NCBI GenBank assembly: GCA_934401915.1
Contig: CAKRSV010000008.1
Coordinates: 1-64,000 of the forward strand
Source of the DNA: an uncultured Lachnospiraceae bacterium
Lineage (GTDB): Bacteria > Bacillota > Clostridia > Lachnospirales > Lachnospiraceae
Direction: 5' to 3'
DNA length: 64,000 nucleotides
Shown here: positions 28,707 to 39,456 of the stretch, piece after piece
Numbering within the stretch: position 1 is the stretch's first letter
Layout: each line of letters starts with the position of its first letter
Notes under the pieces: generated by a model
Seen by the model: the letters and a program-made list of their open reading frames with translations, nothing else
What the model was told of the DNA's origin: nothing
Database searches by the model: none
Made by a program: the position numbers and the translations under genes

Positions 28707-30943
28707 TTCATTCTCACCTTTACGCCCTTTCCATCACGCTTGCCCAGCTTGATCTTATTCAGTTCCAGCTGCTTCTCGCCATACATGATCGTCTGCTCCA
28801 CGGTATTCTGGGTATAGTATACCTCTTCCAGCTCGTCCTTGTCACCCAGTTTCATGCCGCGCACGCCTACTGCGCCCTTCTTTTTCTCCGGGATCTCCTC
28901 GATCGCAAAGCGCAGGAAATAGCCGCCTTTGGAATGTAAGACGATATTTCTCTGTTCCTTGAGAGCGGTCACGCTCACGACCTCGTCGTTATCCTGCAGC
29001 TTGGTGGCGGCAACGGTCCTCTTTGCCACATCGAATTCTCCGCCGTCTACAACCTTCATCATCGCCTGTTTTGTGACAAAGATCATCCGGTACAGGTTGA
29101 GATCGCTCTGGCTCGCCGCATAGATGATCCGTTCCTTCGCGGAATCATAATTGCTGATATTATCGACCGGCACGCCCTTGTCACGGAATTTTCCATAGGG
29201 AATGTCCATCGCCTTGATCGTGTGAAGCTGTCCTGTATTGGTGAACAGGCAGACCTTTCCGGTATTTTTGCAGGTAAAGACAAATCGGTTCTCCGAATCG
29301 GCCGCCTCCCGGTTGCGCTCGTAGGTCGCTGTGTCTATTGTTTTCACATAGCCGAAGCGGTCCATCAGGAATACGATGTCCATCTCTTCTGCCTTTTTCT
29401 CTACAAAGACCGCCTCCTGCGCGTTGGTGATCTGTGTCTTTCTCTTCTTCCCGTAGCGCTCCTTGATCTCATCCAGCTCGTTGATGATCACCTGCGCCAT
29501 GGAATCCCGTCTCGCAAGGATATCCTCATAGCGGTAGATGTTTGCCATCGTATCTTCGTGCTCGTTGATCAGCGCCTCTATCTCCAGTCCGATCAGCTTG
29601 TACAGACGCATATCCAGGATCGCGTTCGCCTGCTTTTCCGTAAAGGAAAGCTGCTCGGCCATAATCTTCGACTCCCGGGATTTGAACTTGATCCCGTCTG
29701 TCTTTCCTTCGATCAGACATGCCTTCGCCATGGCTCTGTCCTTCGAACCGCGCAGCACTTCGATGATCAGGTCGATCACGTTGCACGCCTTGATCAGTCC
29801 CTCCTGGATCTCCTTGCGCTCCAGCTCTTTCTCCAGAAGATTCTTATATTTTCTGGTCGCAACCTCGTACTGGAATTTCACATTCTCCCGAATGATCTGT
29901 TTCAGCCCCATCGTCTCCGGTCTGCCGTCGCAGATTGCAAGCATATTGACGCCGAACGTGTCCTCCAGTCTGGTCTTTTTGTAGAGCATATTCTTAAAGT
30001 TTTCTACATCCGTATCCTTGCGCAGCTCAATGACGATGCGGATTCCCTCTTTGGAGGACTGGTTGGAGATATCGACGATATCCTGCGTCTTCTTCGTCTC
30101 GGAAAGCGCCGCCACGTCCATCAGGAATTTGCTGATATTGGCTCCGATCATCGTGTAAGGGATCTCGGTGATGACCAGGTTTATCTTTCCGCCCTTCGCC
30201 TTCTCCACCTCAACTTTTCCGCGGAGCTTGATCTTGCCCGCCCCCGTCTCGTAGATGTCAAGCAGTTCGTCCTCGTTGATCACGATGCCTCCGGTCGGGA
30301 AGTCCGGTCCCTTGAGGTAATGCAGCAGTTCTCTGGTCGAGATCGACTCATCCCGCATATACGCTTTGGTCGCTTCGATGACTTCTGCCAGATTGTGCGG
30401 AGGGATGCTGGTCGCCATTCCTACCGCGATACCCTCTGATCCGTTGATCAGAAGATTGGGAATCTTAACAGGGAGCACCGAGGGCTCCTTCTCCGTCTCA
30501 TCAAAGTTTGGAATGAAGTCCACGACATCTTTGTCCAGATCCGCCAGAAACGCCTCCTGCGTGATCTGCTGAAGCCTTGCCTCCGTGTAACGCATGGCAG
30601 CCGCGCCGTCTCCCTCGATATTTCCGAAATTGCCGTGCCCGTCGATCAGCGGCAGTCCCTTCTTGAAATCCTGCGACATCACGACCAGCGCGTCATAGAT
30701 GGAGCTGTCGCCGTGCGGGTGGTATTTACCCATGGTATCGCCCACGATACGCGCCGATTTACGGTAGGGTCTGTCATATCTGATTCCCAGCTCATACATA
30801 TCATACAGGGTTCTTCTCTGTACCGGCTTGAGTCCGTCCCTCACATCCGGCAGTGCACGCGCGATGATAACGCTCATGGCATAGTCAATATAAGATTTCT
30901 GCATGACCTCCGAATACTCGGTTTTAATAATTCTGTCTTCCAT
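28703..30943 (-). CDS. parC: type IIA DNA topoisomerase subunit A (ParC/GyrA-like)
   Basis: A 746-residue subunit that cuts and religates DNA. The catalytic tyrosine is Tyr119 in AMRYTEARL. The quinolone region reads [10 protein letters not shown] with Ser80 and Asp84, the sensitive-type residues. The C-terminal part holds the beta-pinwheel repeats, but I see no QRRGGKG-type GyrA box, which favours a topoisomerase IV role over gyrase. Clostridia often carry a second pair besides the dnaA-linked gyrase. I use the ATG at 30943; AAAGGAG is about 14 bases upstream. Confidence 0.88.
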   Translation of the reverse strand: MEDRIIKTEYSEVMQKSYIDYAMSVIIARALPDVRDGLKPVQRRTLYDMYELGIRYDRPYRKSARIVGDTMGKYHPHGDSSIYDALVVMSQDFKKGLPLIDGHGNFGNIEGDGAAAMRYTEARLQQITQEAFLADLDKDVVDFIPNFDETEKEPSVLPVKIPNLLINGSEGIAVGMATSIPPHNLAEVIEATKAYMRDESISTRELLHYLKGPDFPTGGIVINEDELLDIYETGAGKIKLRGKVEVEKAKGGKINLVITEIPYTMIGANISKFLMDVAALSETKKTQDIVDISNQSSKEGIRIVIELRKDTDVENFKNMLYKKTRLEDTFGVNMLAICDGRPETMGLKQIIRENVKFQYEVATRKYKNLLEKELERKEIQEGLIKACNVIDLIIEVLRGSKDRAMAKACLIEGKTDGIKFKSRESKIMAEQLSFTEKQANAILDMRLYKLIGLEIEALINEHEDTMANIYRYEDILARRDSMAQVIINELDEIKERYGKKRKTQITNAQEAVFVEKKAEEMDIVFLMDRFGYVKTIDTATYERNREAADSENRFVFTCKNTGKVCLFTNTGQLHTIKAMDIPYGKFRDKGVPVDNISNYDSAKERIIYAASQSDLNLYRMIFVTKQAMMKVVDGGEFDVAKRTVAATKLQDNDEVVSVTALKEQRNIVLHSKGGYFLRFAIEEIPEKKKGAVGVRGMKLGDKDELEEVYYTQNTVEQTIMYGEKQLELNKIKLGKRDGKGVKVRMN

Positions 30944-30970
30944 GCCCGTTCGTTGTTCTCCTTTCAAGCA

Positions 30971-32899
30971 CTACACATCCAGTTCCGCATCCTGTGCATG
31001 CTGGTAAATAAACTCTTTTCTGGGCGGAACCTCCGTTCCCATCAGCATTTCCGTCACCTCGGAAGCCATACGGGCGTCCTCGATCTCCACCTGCTTCATC
31101 ATTCTTGTCTCCGGATCAAGCGTCGTCTCCCAGAGCTGCTGGGCATCCATCTCGCCCAGACCTTTGTATCGCTGGAGCGTGAACGATCCCTTGTGCTTCT
31201 TGCGGTATTTCTCCAGCGCCTTGTCGTCGTAGAGATACTCTTCCTCTCCCTTGGACGGCATCGCCTTATAGAGAGGAGGCATCGCTATGTACACATGTCC
31301 CTCGTAGATCAGCTCCGGCATAAAGCGGTAGAACAGCGTCAAAAGCAGGGTCGAGATATGCGCGCCGTCCACATCGGCATCCGCCATGATGATGATCTTG
31401 TCGTAGCGCAGCTTAGTGATGTCAAAATCGTTGCCATACCCTTCTGAAAAACCGCAGCCAAACGCATTGATCATCGTCTTGATTTCCGCATTTGCCAGCA
31501 CCTTATCAATACTTGCCTTCTCCACGTTCAGGATCTTTCCACGGATCGGAAGGATCGCCTGATACATCCGGTTTCTCGCCGTCTTGGCGCTGCCGCCTGC
31601 CGAATCTCCCTCTACGATAAAGATTTCGCACTTCGCGGCGTCCTTGGATTCGCAGTTTGCCAGCTTTCCGTTGGAGTCAAAGGAAAACTTCTGCTTCGTG
31701 AGCATGTTTGTCTTTGCTTTTTCTTCGGTCTTGCGAATCTTCGCCGCCTTCTCCGCACATCCGATTATGCTCTTGAGTACCTCCAGATTCCGGTCGAAAT
31801 AGCGCACAATCTCATCTCCGGTGACCTTCGCCACAACCTTTGCGGCGTCCTGGTTGTCCAGCTTCGTCTTGGTCTGTCCCTCAAAACGCGGATCCGGATG
31901 CTTGATCGAGATCACCGCCGTCATGCCGTTTCTGACATCCGCGCCGGTGAAGTTCACATCCTTTTCCTTCAGGATATTCAATCCCCTTGCGTAGGTGTTG
32001 ATCACGTTGGTAAACATCGTCTTAAAACCGGTCAGATGCGTACCGCCCTCAGCGTTGTAGATATTATTACAGAATCCGAGCACATTCTCATGAAATTCAT
32101 TTACATACTGAAAAGCGGCCTCAACGGTGATCCCCTCCGACTCGCCCTTAAAGTAGATGACGTCGTGTATGGCCTCCTTCGACTTGTTCATATCCTTGAT
32201 AAAGCCGACAATCCCTTCCGGCTCATGGTATTCCATGCGTTCCGGCTCTTCTCTCCGCTTATCCTCATACAGGATCGTGAGTTCCGGGTTCAGATAGGCC
32301 GTCTCATGCAGTCTGCTCTTTACCTCATCCTCTTTAAAGCGCGTCTTGTCAAAGATCGTGTCGTCCGGCAGGAAATTGACCGTCGTACCTGTCTCTTTGG
32401 TCTTTCCGACCACAGGCAGAAGACCGTCCTTCAGCTCCATCGTGGGAATTCCCCGCTCATAGCTGTCCTCATAGATGAAGCCGCCCGTCTTGACCGTCAC
32501 CTTCATCCTTGCCGACAGCGCGTTCACGACCGATGATCCCACACCGTGCAGACCGCCGCTTGTCTTATAAGCTTCGTTGTCAAACTTTCCGCCGGCGTGG
32601 AGCGTCGTGAATACCAGTCTCTCCGCGCTGATCCCCTTTTCGTGCATCCCGACCGGGATTCCCCGCCCGTTATCCGAAACGGTCGCCGAGCCGTCCGCCT
32701 CCAGCGTAACCTTGATCTGCGTACAGAATCCCGCCAGATGCTCGTCCACCGCATTGTCAACGATCTCATAGATCAGATGATTCAGTCCCTTGGTCGATAC
32801 GCTTCCAATGTACATTCCGGGCCGGACTCTGACTGCCTCGAGTCCCTCCAGCACGGTGATGCTGGAAGCATCGTAATTATTTGCCGCTGTTTTTGCCAT
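30971..32899 (-). CDS. parE: type IIA DNA topoisomerase subunit B (ParE/GyrB-like)
   Basis: A 642-residue ATPase subunit. The GHKL ATP site is EIVDNAVDEHLAG, SDNGRGIP and GGLHGVGSSVVNALS; the Toprim metal site is VEGDSAGGSA and DADVDG. The length matches GyrB/ParE of Gram-positive type. It is transcribed ahead of parC with a four-base gap. Whether the pair acts as gyrase or topoisomerase IV rests on the partner's missing GyrA box. Confidence 0.9.
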   Translation of the reverse strand: MAKTAANNYDASSITVLEGLEAVRVRPGMYIGSVSTKGLNHLIYEIVDNAVDEHLAGFCTQIKVTLEADGSATVSDNGRGIPVGMHEKGISAERLVFTTLHAGGKFDNEAYKTSGGLHGVGSSVVNALSARMKVTVKTGGFIYEDSYERGIPTMELKDGLLPVVGKTKETGTTVNFLPDDTIFDKTRFKEDEVKSRLHETAYLNPELTILYEDKRREEPERMEYHEPEGIVGFIKDMNKSKEAIHDVIYFKGESEGITVEAAFQYVNEFHENVLGFCNNIYNAEGGTHLTGFKTMFTNVINTYARGLNILKEKDVNFTGADVRNGMTAVISIKHPDPRFEGQTKTKLDNQDAAKVVAKVTGDEIVRYFDRNLEVLKSIIGCAEKAAKIRKTEEKAKTNMLTKQKFSFDSNGKLANCESKDAAKCEIFIVEGDSAGGSAKTARNRMYQAILPIRGKILNVEKASIDKVLANAEIKTMINAFGCGFSEGYGNDFDITKLRYDKIIIMADADVDGAHISTLLLTLFYRFMPELIYEGHVYIAMPPLYKAMPSKGEEEYLYDDKALEKYRKKHKGSFTLQRYKGLGEMDAQQLWETTLDPETRMMKQVEIEDARMASEVTEMLMGTEVPPRKEFIYQHAQDAELDV

Positions 32900-32985
32900 T
32901 CCCTTACCTCTTTTTCCAAAACCATATCCCGCGCCGCCTCCAAAATGTCCGCAGCGGCACAGGCAAAATCCATATGATGTATTTT

Positions 32986-33014
32986 ATCATACATTTTGTG
33001 GGATGAAAAGTCAA
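32986..33014 (-). promoter_or_regulatory. promoter of the parE-parC pair
   Basis: TTGACT (33009-33014) and TATGAT (32986-32991), spacing 17, leftwards. The -10 lies within the inverted repeat ATGTAT-6-ATACAT (32977-32994), which could be an operator. There is no terminator between this promoter and the gene upstream, so read-through into parE is possible. Confidence 0.7.
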
Positions 33015-33056
33015 AAGTACCACATACAGTATCGCGCGATCCGCTCCTTCTGCGGT

Positions 33057-33800
33057 CTACGAGCCATCCCTGCTCTCGTACAGATATTCCCGCCCCCGTT
33101 TTCCGTTCTGTGCAAGCAGCCCCATATAGGAAAGGACGCGCACCGCCACGCCGGCAATCTCCCGCCGGATATGACAGGCTGCCGCAAACTCCTTTACCGT
33201 GAAAAGCTCCGGCAGTTCGTAGGGGATCATCTGTCGAAAGTCCTCCGTCCGCTCGATGGCGATCTCATCATAGAGCGCAACCGGCATCCGGTCATACCGC
33301 CTTGAGCCTCTCTTCCGGTCAGCGCTCCAGCCGTTCAAAAGACGGTATTCATCCATATCGATCAAAGGAAAACGGAAAGACAGATTCGGGTGAAGCAGAT
33401 AAGATTTGATCTTATACAGCTCCACAAACGCATCGTACTCCGTCCCTGTGCGCGGTGATTTATGCCGATCCGAGAGTTCGCCGGACTGCTCATCCATCCA
33501 GATAAGCCATTTATAATGAGGGATCGGCAGGACTACCGTCACCGGATAAAGCGGCAGAAAGGCGTCCAGCTTGGGGCGCAGTTTATTAAAATTGCCGTTC
33601 TGGATCTCAATCACCCGCTGACCCGTATAAATATCCGCTATATAGTTTTCCAGTGGCACTTCGTGATAATCCACGTTTGGTTCATAATACAGCTTCATCA
33701 CCGCGTGGACCGTCTTTTCCTGCAGCGTTCCGAATCCATGCGGATCATGCTGCTTCAGAAGTACCTTCAGCTTGGCGTCCTCAAAAGCCTCTCTGTCCAT
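33057..33800 (-). CDS. hypothetical protein with nuclease-like core, SOS-box promoter
   Basis: A 247-residue protein of unknown function. Residues about 25-82 hold a pattern like the PD-(D/E)XK nuclease core: Glu28 in an early helix, Asp56 in YIADIYTG, then Glu65 and Gln67 in RVIEIQNGNF (the D...ExQ variant), and a following helix. The C-terminal 70 residues (EDFRQMIPYELPELFTVKEFAAACHI) look like a winged helix. The start follows AAGAGGA. Its promoter carries an SOS-box-like element. It is followed by parE-parC without a visible terminator. Nuclease activity is an inference from motif spacing only. Confidence 0.75.
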   Translation of the reverse strand: MDREAFEDAKLKVLLKQHDPHGFGTLQEKTVHAVMKLYYEPNVDYHEVPLENYIADIYTGQRVIEIQNGNFNKLRPKLDAFLPLYPVTVVLPIPHYKWLIWMDEQSGELSDRHKSPRTGTEYDAFVELYKIKSYLLHPNLSFRFPLIDMDEYRLLNGWSADRKRGSRRYDRMPVALYDEIAIERTEDFRQMIPYELPELFTVKEFAAACHIRREIAGVAVRVLSYMGLLAQNGKRGREYLYESRDGS

Positions 33801-33856
33801 GAATAATTCCTCTTGATGTACTTGTCTTCCACCTTACAAAACGGGTGACAGATTGT

Positions 33857-33885
33857 ATTATAGCAGATTGTCTTTAATCGAACAA
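33857..33885 (-). promoter_or_regulatory. promoter of the nuclease-like gene
   Basis: TTGTTC (33880-33885) and TATAAT (33857-33862), spacing 17, leftwards. The -35 lies inside the SOS-box-like element. Confidence 0.7.
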
Positions 33886-33892
33886 GTGTTTT
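33879..33892. promoter_or_regulatory. LexA (SOS) box candidate
   Basis: CGAACAAGTGTTTT agrees with CGAACRNRYGTTYG at 13 of 14 positions, the last base differing. It covers the -35 of the nuclease-like gene, the place where a repressor would block it. It is 51 bases before the -35 of the divergent diguanylate cyclase gene and less likely to affect that one. Confidence 0.6.
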
Positions 33893-33943
33893 ATCAGGTG
33901 TTTCCGAAAGGCTCTCAAAAGGGCTTATCCTGTCACAATTTAG

Positions 33944-33972
33944 TTTACATTGTGGTCTGATTGATATATAAT
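33944..33972 (+). promoter_or_regulatory. promoter of the diguanylate cyclase gene
   Basis: TTTACA (33944-33949) and TATAAT (33967-33972), spacing 17. The leader is about 35 bases. Confidence 0.75.
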
Positions 33973-34013
33973 AGTAGTAATAACTTTTTGTTTGCATCAA
34001 TCGGGGAAATCTT

Positions 34014-35099
34014 ATGAGAAAACATTTTACACACATTTGGAGATTCCTATGCGGCGAGGACACTTTGCCGGACCGCCAGAAATACAGCTTAATGATCTAC
34101 TGTGTTGCATTGGTTCATATTTTTCTGACCTTTGCTTTCTTTTATCTGAATGTTACACCCATGTTTCTTTTTAATATCGGCAGTGTTCTCTCTTACCTGT
34201 ACGCCATATTTCTGATCCGTCAGGAAAGCTATCTTCCCGTTTATTACATCACCTATTTTGAGATCCTTATCCATTCTCTCGTCGCAACGCTCTGCATCGG
34301 ATGGCAGTTCGGTTTCGGCCAGTACATTATCGGCATTATCCCGGTAGGCTTCTATCTAAGCCACACGATGAAGGATATCAAGCACAGGCTTTCGGTTGCC
34401 CTGATCTCGGCCCTGATCGCCATGGTCGCTTTTATGAGCTGTAAGATCCTCTCCTGCCATGTCGATCCGTTCTATATCATCGATAGCCGGAAAATTGAGA
34501 TCATTTTCTATATTTTCAACTCGATGTGTACTTTTGCCTTTCTGATCGTCCTTTCGGTTCTCTTTGTGTACGAGGTGCGCATCACAAACGCAAGGCTTCG
34601 TCACCAGAACGCCATTCTCGATCAGATGGCGAACACGGATCCGCTGACCGGACTGTACAACCGCCGGAGCATGAATCTTTTTCTCGAACAGGCGCTTGAG
34701 TCCGACTCCCGTTTCCATGTCATCATGTGTGACATCGACGATTTCAAAAAAATCAATGATACACACGGTCACGATTTCGGCGACATCGTTTTACAGGAGA
34801 TTGCAAACATCACCGTAAACGCCGTGGCTGAGTCCGGCTATGTCTGCCGCTGGGGCGGTGAAGAGATCCTGATCCTCATCAGTAACAACACTTCCGAAGC
34901 AGTTCTGCGGATCGCTGAAAACATTCGCAAGAGCGTGGAATATCATATTTTTGAGCTCAACCAGAAGCTGGTTCACTGTACGCTGACGCTAGGCATTGCT
35001 CCGCACCAAAAGGGCGATCCCTTCGAATCGACGATCACCAAAGCCGACGCGAATCTCTATGTCGGAAAGCAATCCGGAAAAAATAAAGTTGTGATGTAA
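34014..35099 (+). CDS. membrane GGDEF diguanylate cyclase
   Basis: A 361-residue protein with about six membrane spans in the first 190 residues, then a GGDEF domain that makes cyclic di-GMP. DPLTGLYNRR (209-218) starts the domain and the active-site signature is GGEEI at 281-285, a functional variant. The RxxD inhibitory site usually just before the signature is absent, so product feedback through it is not expected. The N-terminal span region has no sensor fold I recognise. Ribosome site GGGGA; single gene. Confidence 0.93.
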   Translation: MRKHFTHIWRFLCGEDTLPDRQKYSLMIYCVALVHIFLTFAFFYLNVTPMFLFNIGSVLSYLYAIFLIRQESYLPVYYITYFEILIHSLVATLCIGWQFGFGQYIIGIIPVGFYLSHTMKDIKHRLSVALISALIAMVAFMSCKILSCHVDPFYIIDSRKIEIIFYIFNSMCTFAFLIVLSVLFVYEVRITNARLRHQNAILDQMANTDPLTGLYNRRSMNLFLEQALESDSRFHVIMCDIDDFKKINDTHGHDFGDIVLQEIANITVNAVAESGYVCRWGGEEILILISNNTSEAVLRIAENIRKSVEYHIFELNQKLVHCTLTLGIAPHQKGDPFESTITKADANLYVGKQSGKNKVVM

Positions 35100-35117
35100 A
35101 CTCGATTACATCACAAC
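35088..35117. terminator. bidirectional terminator covering both stop codons
   Basis: Perfect 12-base arms (35088-35099 and 35106-35117) with a six-base loop. The left arm ends in the cyclase stop codon and the right arm contains the stop of the convergent gene (35111-35113). Short T runs follow on each side. Confidence 0.75.
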
Positions 35118-35809
35118 TTTCTGACATTTCTATCTCCATGTAAGATCCGTTCTCTGTCTGACACATTCACATCCGCTATCTTCCCTGTCTTATCATAGTA
35201 AGTGAGCAAGGTGGAATTGCGCGCCAGCGTCTTGTTTCCATCTTCGGTAAGCAGGCTGACCATCCGGTTCATATCGCGGGACGCCAGACATTCCCGGATC
35301 TTCGCCTCCTTTTCCTGCTGTTCCTTCTCCAGCATTTCCGCTGAAAGCGGCTCTGGCTCCAATCCGCCCTCCTGCGGCTGTGACACTTCCTCCGTCTCCG
35401 GATCTTCCGAAACCACTTCCGCCTCTGCGGGCGGATCGTTCCAGATTTTTTCAAAAATTCCCTTTAAAAAGGTGATGAACTTCTCCCAAAGCAGTCTGAC
35501 GGATTCCAGAAATGCCTTCCCGCTTTCGCTTTCTGCGCTGCGTTGTGCTCTGTTCCCGCCGCCTTTCCCGGAAATGCCGGCGGCGGAAAGCTCCAGCTTT
35601 ACGCCGCTGCTCTCCGTCCGTACCGGCATTGATTTTCCGGTTTTTTGGGCGTCCTTCTTCTCGTCCCTGTCCTTCTCCTTGTCCTCAGGAATCTGTCCTT
35701 CCGAATACTGTTCCAGACTAAACTTCTCCTGACTCCCGGATTTGGCGGTCGTCTTGAGGCTCTTGTTATCATATGTAGTTATCTCATTGTCACCTACTCT
35801 GTATATCAT
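35111..35809 (-). CDS. hypothetical charged protein
   Basis: A 232-residue protein I do not recognise. The first 90 residues are hydrophilic and probably disordered (EDKEKDRDEKKDAQK). A short amphipathic or membrane-associating stretch SVRLLWEKFITFLKGIFEKIW (about 103-123) follows, then an acidic, Glu/Pro-rich part and a compact C-terminal segment (IRECLASRDMNRMVSLLTEDG...ARNSTLLTYYDKTGK). The gene is convergent with the cyclase and shares its terminator. A genuine gene is likely, given its stop-linked terminator and codon use like its neighbours. Confidence 0.65.
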   Translation of the reverse strand: MIYRVGDNEITTYDNKSLKTTAKSGSQEKFSLEQYSEGQIPEDKEKDRDEKKDAQKTGKSMPVRTESSGVKLELSAAGISGKGGGNRAQRSAESESGKAFLESVRLLWEKFITFLKGIFEKIWNDPPAEAEVVSEDPETEEVSQPQEGGLEPEPLSAEMLEKEQQEKEAKIRECLASRDMNRMVSLLTEDGNKTLARNSTLLTYYDKTGKIADVNVSDRERILHGDRNVRKL

Positions 35810-35856
35810 ATCAAAAAGCCTTCACCACTTTCTCTGCCGCCGTCCGGCATCCTCAT

Positions 35857-36345
35857 CTATTTTGCGTTGATATAATTCACAAGCCCTTCCGCCGCGATGA
35901 TCTTCTGCATAAACTCCGGGAACGCCTGTCCCTGATACGTGGTATTCTTCGTGAGATCTGTGATAACACCGGTATCAAAATTGACTTCCACCTCGTCCCC
36001 AGCCTCAATATTTCTGGCTGCCTCAGGACACTCGATGATCGGAAGTCCGATATTGATCGCATTGCGGTAGAAGATCCGGGCGAACGTCTCGGCGATCACG
36101 CAGCTTACTCCAGCCGCCTTGATCGCTATCGGAGCGTGCTCTCTGGATGATCCGCATCCGAAGTTCTTCGTCGCAACGATAATATCTCCTTTGTGCACCT
36201 TATTCACAAAATCTTTGTCGATATCCTCCATGCAATGTGTCGCAAGCTCTGCCGGATCAGAAGAATTTAAGTAACGCGCCGGAATGATCACGTCCGTATC
36301 TACATTGTCTCCAAACTTAAATACATTTCCCTTTGCTGCTTTCAT
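35857..36345 (-). CDS. leuD: 3-isopropylmalate dehydratase small subunit LeuD
   Basis: A 162-residue subunit of isopropylmalate isomerase (leucine pathway). The motif [18 protein letters not shown] is the aconitase swivel-domain signature and [15 protein letters not shown] opens the protein. The short length fits the archaeal/clostridial type. It is the last gene of the ilv-leu transcript and follows leuC by about 50 bases. No clear terminator is seen after it. leuA and leuB are not in the window. Confidence 0.97.
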   Translation of the reverse strand: MKAAKGNVFKFGDNVDTDVIIPARYLNSSDPAELATHCMEDIDKDFVNKVHKGDIIVATKNFGCGSSREHAPIAIKAAGVSCVIAETFARIFYRNAINIGLPIIECPEAARNIEAGDEVEVNFDTGVITDLTKNTTYQGQAFPEFMQKIIAAEGLVNYINAK

Positions 36346-36395
36346 GGTTTCTTCCTTTCTTCTCTCATTCTGCCTTCTCTTCGGGATTTCTCAGC

Positions 36396-37658
36396 CTAAA
36401 GCTGGCACGGACAGGAAATCTTTCCTGTGACGGCGCTGGCTGCGGCTACCGCCGGGCTTGCGAGATACACCTCTGAATTGACATGACCCATACGTCCTAC
36501 AAAGTTCCGGTTGGTAGTTGATACGCACCGTTCTCCCTCTGCCAGGATTCCCATGTAACCGCCAAGGCAGGGACCACAGGTAGGCGTGCTTACCACCGCG
36601 CCGGCCTCAACGAAAATCTTCAGCAGTCCTTCTTCCATCGCCTGCAGGTAGATAGCCTGTGTAGCCGGGATAACGATACATCTCATTCCCTCTGCCACAT
36701 GACGTCCCTTCAGCACCTCGGCAGCGATCCGCAGATCGTCCAGCCGTCCGTTGGTACAGGAACCGATCACCACCTGATCGATCACGATATCCTCTTTGAT
36801 GTCATCGATCGTCCTGGTGTTCTCCGGCAGATGCGGAAATGCGATCGTCGGTCGGAGCTTCGAAAGGTCGATCGTGTACTCTTCGTCATACACGGCGTCC
36901 TCGTCCGCCTCGTAGATCTTGAACTCACGCTTGGAGTGTTCCTTCATATACTGGATCGCCTTTTCATCCACCGGGAAGATTCCGTTCTTTCCCCCGGCCT
37001 CGATTGCCATATTTGCGATCGTAAAACGGTCGTCCATGGACAGGTTCTTTATGCCCTCGCCGACAAACTCCATCGACTTGTACAGCGCGCCGTCCACACC
37101 GATCATACCGATGATATGCAATATGACGTCCTTGCCGCTCACCCACTTGGAGGGTGCTCCGATCAGGTTGAACTTGATCGCAGACGGCACTTTAAACCAC
37201 GCCTTTCCGGTCGCCATGCCGGCAGCCATATCCGTACTTCCCACACCGGTAGAAAATGCACCGAGTGCACCGTAGGTACAGGTATGCGAATCCGCTCCGA
37301 TAATGACATCGCCCGCAACGGTAAGTCCTTTCTCCGGAAGCAGGGCGTGCTCGATTCCCATCTGCCCCACTTCAAAATAGTTGGTGATCTCGTTCTTCTT
37401 TGCAAATTCTCTCACGCATTTGCAGTGCTCCGCCGACTTGATATCCTTATTGGGTACAAAGTGATCCGGCACAAGCGCGATCTTATCCTTGTGGAACACG
37501 CCGTCCACATTCATTTTTTCCATCTCTTTGATGGCGACCGGACTGGTAATGTCATTGCCAAGCACCAGATCCAGATCGGCCTCTATCAGCTGTCCGGCTT
37601 CCACCTTCTCCAGCCCTGCATGAGCAGCCAGTATTTTCTGCGTCATCGTCATTCCCAT
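36396..37658 (-). CDS. leuC: 3-isopropylmalate dehydratase large subunit LeuC
   Basis: A 420-residue aconitase-family subunit that carries the [4Fe-4S] cluster. The cluster cysteines are in GSCTNGR and [30 protein letters not shown] is conserved. It works with LeuD to isomerise isopropylmalate. Ribosome site GGGAGGA, nine bases before the ATG. A hairpin precedes it, separating it from ilvC. Confidence 0.97.
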   Translation of the reverse strand: MGMTMTQKILAAHAGLEKVEAGQLIEADLDLVLGNDITSPVAIKEMEKMNVDGVFHKDKIALVPDHFVPNKDIKSAEHCKCVREFAKKNEITNYFEVGQMGIEHALLPEKGLTVAGDVIIGADSHTCTYGALGAFSTGVGSTDMAAGMATGKAWFKVPSAIKFNLIGAPSKWVSGKDVILHIIGMIGVDGALYKSMEFVGEGIKNLSMDDRFTIANMAIEAGGKNGIFPVDEKAIQYMKEHSKREFKIYEADEDAVYDEEYTIDLSKLRPTIAFPHLPENTRTIDDIKEDIVIDQVVIGSCTNGRLDDLRIAAEVLKGRHVAEGMRCIVIPATQAIYLQAMEEGLLKIFVEAGAVVSTPTCGPCLGGYMGILAEGERCVSTTNRNFVGRMGHVNSEVYLASPAVAAASAVTGKISCPCQL

Positions 37659-37704
37659 TGTAATGTTCCTCCCTGCGCTTCCAGATATCTGATGTCTCCT
37701 GATT

Positions 37705-37738
37705 CAAAAATCAGCATCACCCAAAAGAGCGATGCTGC
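37705..37738. terminator. hairpin between ilvC and leuC
   Basis: CAGCATC (37712-37718) and GATGCTG (37731-37737) with a 12-base loop; ATTTTTG follows on the minus strand. It could partly terminate the transcript, lowering leuCD relative to ilvC. Confidence 0.6.
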
Positions 37739-37776
37739 TTTTTGAAAACAGTAAGCTGTTCAATTATTTCATCTGC

Positions 37777-38847
<1,071 letters not shown>

Positions 38848-38867
38848 CTATCTTGCCTGATATCTGC

Positions 38868-39365
38868 TTACAGATACGTCACGTTCTCTATGCCTCTGCC
38901 AAGTCCGGCGATACCTGTCCTCGCCAGCTCCAGGATCTCATATCCATCCAGAAGATTGATAAAGGCCTCAATCTTGTCCTGATTTCCGGTCAGCTCGATG
39001 ATGAGGCTTTCCGGCGATACATCAATGATCTTGGCACGGAAGATATCCGCGATCGCGATCACGCCCTGGCGCTCCGCTGCCGAGGTCTTGACCTTAATCA
39101 TCGCCAGCTCCCGGTAAACGCTCTCCTCCGGCTTCAGCTCCTTGATATCCCGGATGTCGACCAGCTTGGCCACCTGCTTCTCGATCTGATCGAGGATCTC
39201 ATCGTCACCGGACGTCACGATCGTAATACGTGTGTATCTCGGATCTGCCGTCACGCCTGCCGTGATACTGTCGATATTGTAGCCGCGCCTTGAAAAGAGT
39301 CCGGCTATCCGGCTCAGAACACCGGACGTATTATCAACCAACAACTGAAATACTTTTCTCTGCAT
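38868..39365 (-). CDS. ilvN: acetolactate synthase small subunit, second copy
   Basis: A 165-residue regulatory subunit with an N-terminal ACT domain (FQLLVDNTSGVLSRIAGLFSRRGYNID) and a C-terminal ALS_ss domain. This copy keeps the standard family features, such as TSGDDEILDQIEKQV and the LARTG end. It has a homologous but clearly different neighbour (39457-39945). Both follow ilvB. The start at 39365 gives the typical N-terminus; the ribosome site is weak. Confidence 0.93.
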   Translation of the reverse strand: MQRKVFQLLVDNTSGVLSRIAGLFSRRGYNIDSITAGVTADPRYTRITIVTSGDDEILDQIEKQVAKLVDIRDIKELKPEESVYRELAMIKVKTSAAERQGVIAIADIFRAKIIDVSPESLIIELTGNQDKIEAFINLLDGYEILELARTGIAGLGRGIENVTYL

Positions 39366-39456
39366 AAATAATACACGCCTTTCTTTTACCCTCTGCACTC
39401 TGGTCACTTACCATGAGATACGCTGTCTTACATTTTATCAAGATAAAGAGTAAAAG

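Noticed and set aside
32782..32994. Reading frame beginning in the parE leader and overlapping the parE start in another frame
   Set aside because: The first part looks protein-like, but there is no good ribosome site, most of it lies within parE, and parE has its own promoter and ribosome site.
34014..35099. Inhibitory RxxD site in the GGDEF protein
   Set aside because: The residues before GGEEI do not contain RxxD.
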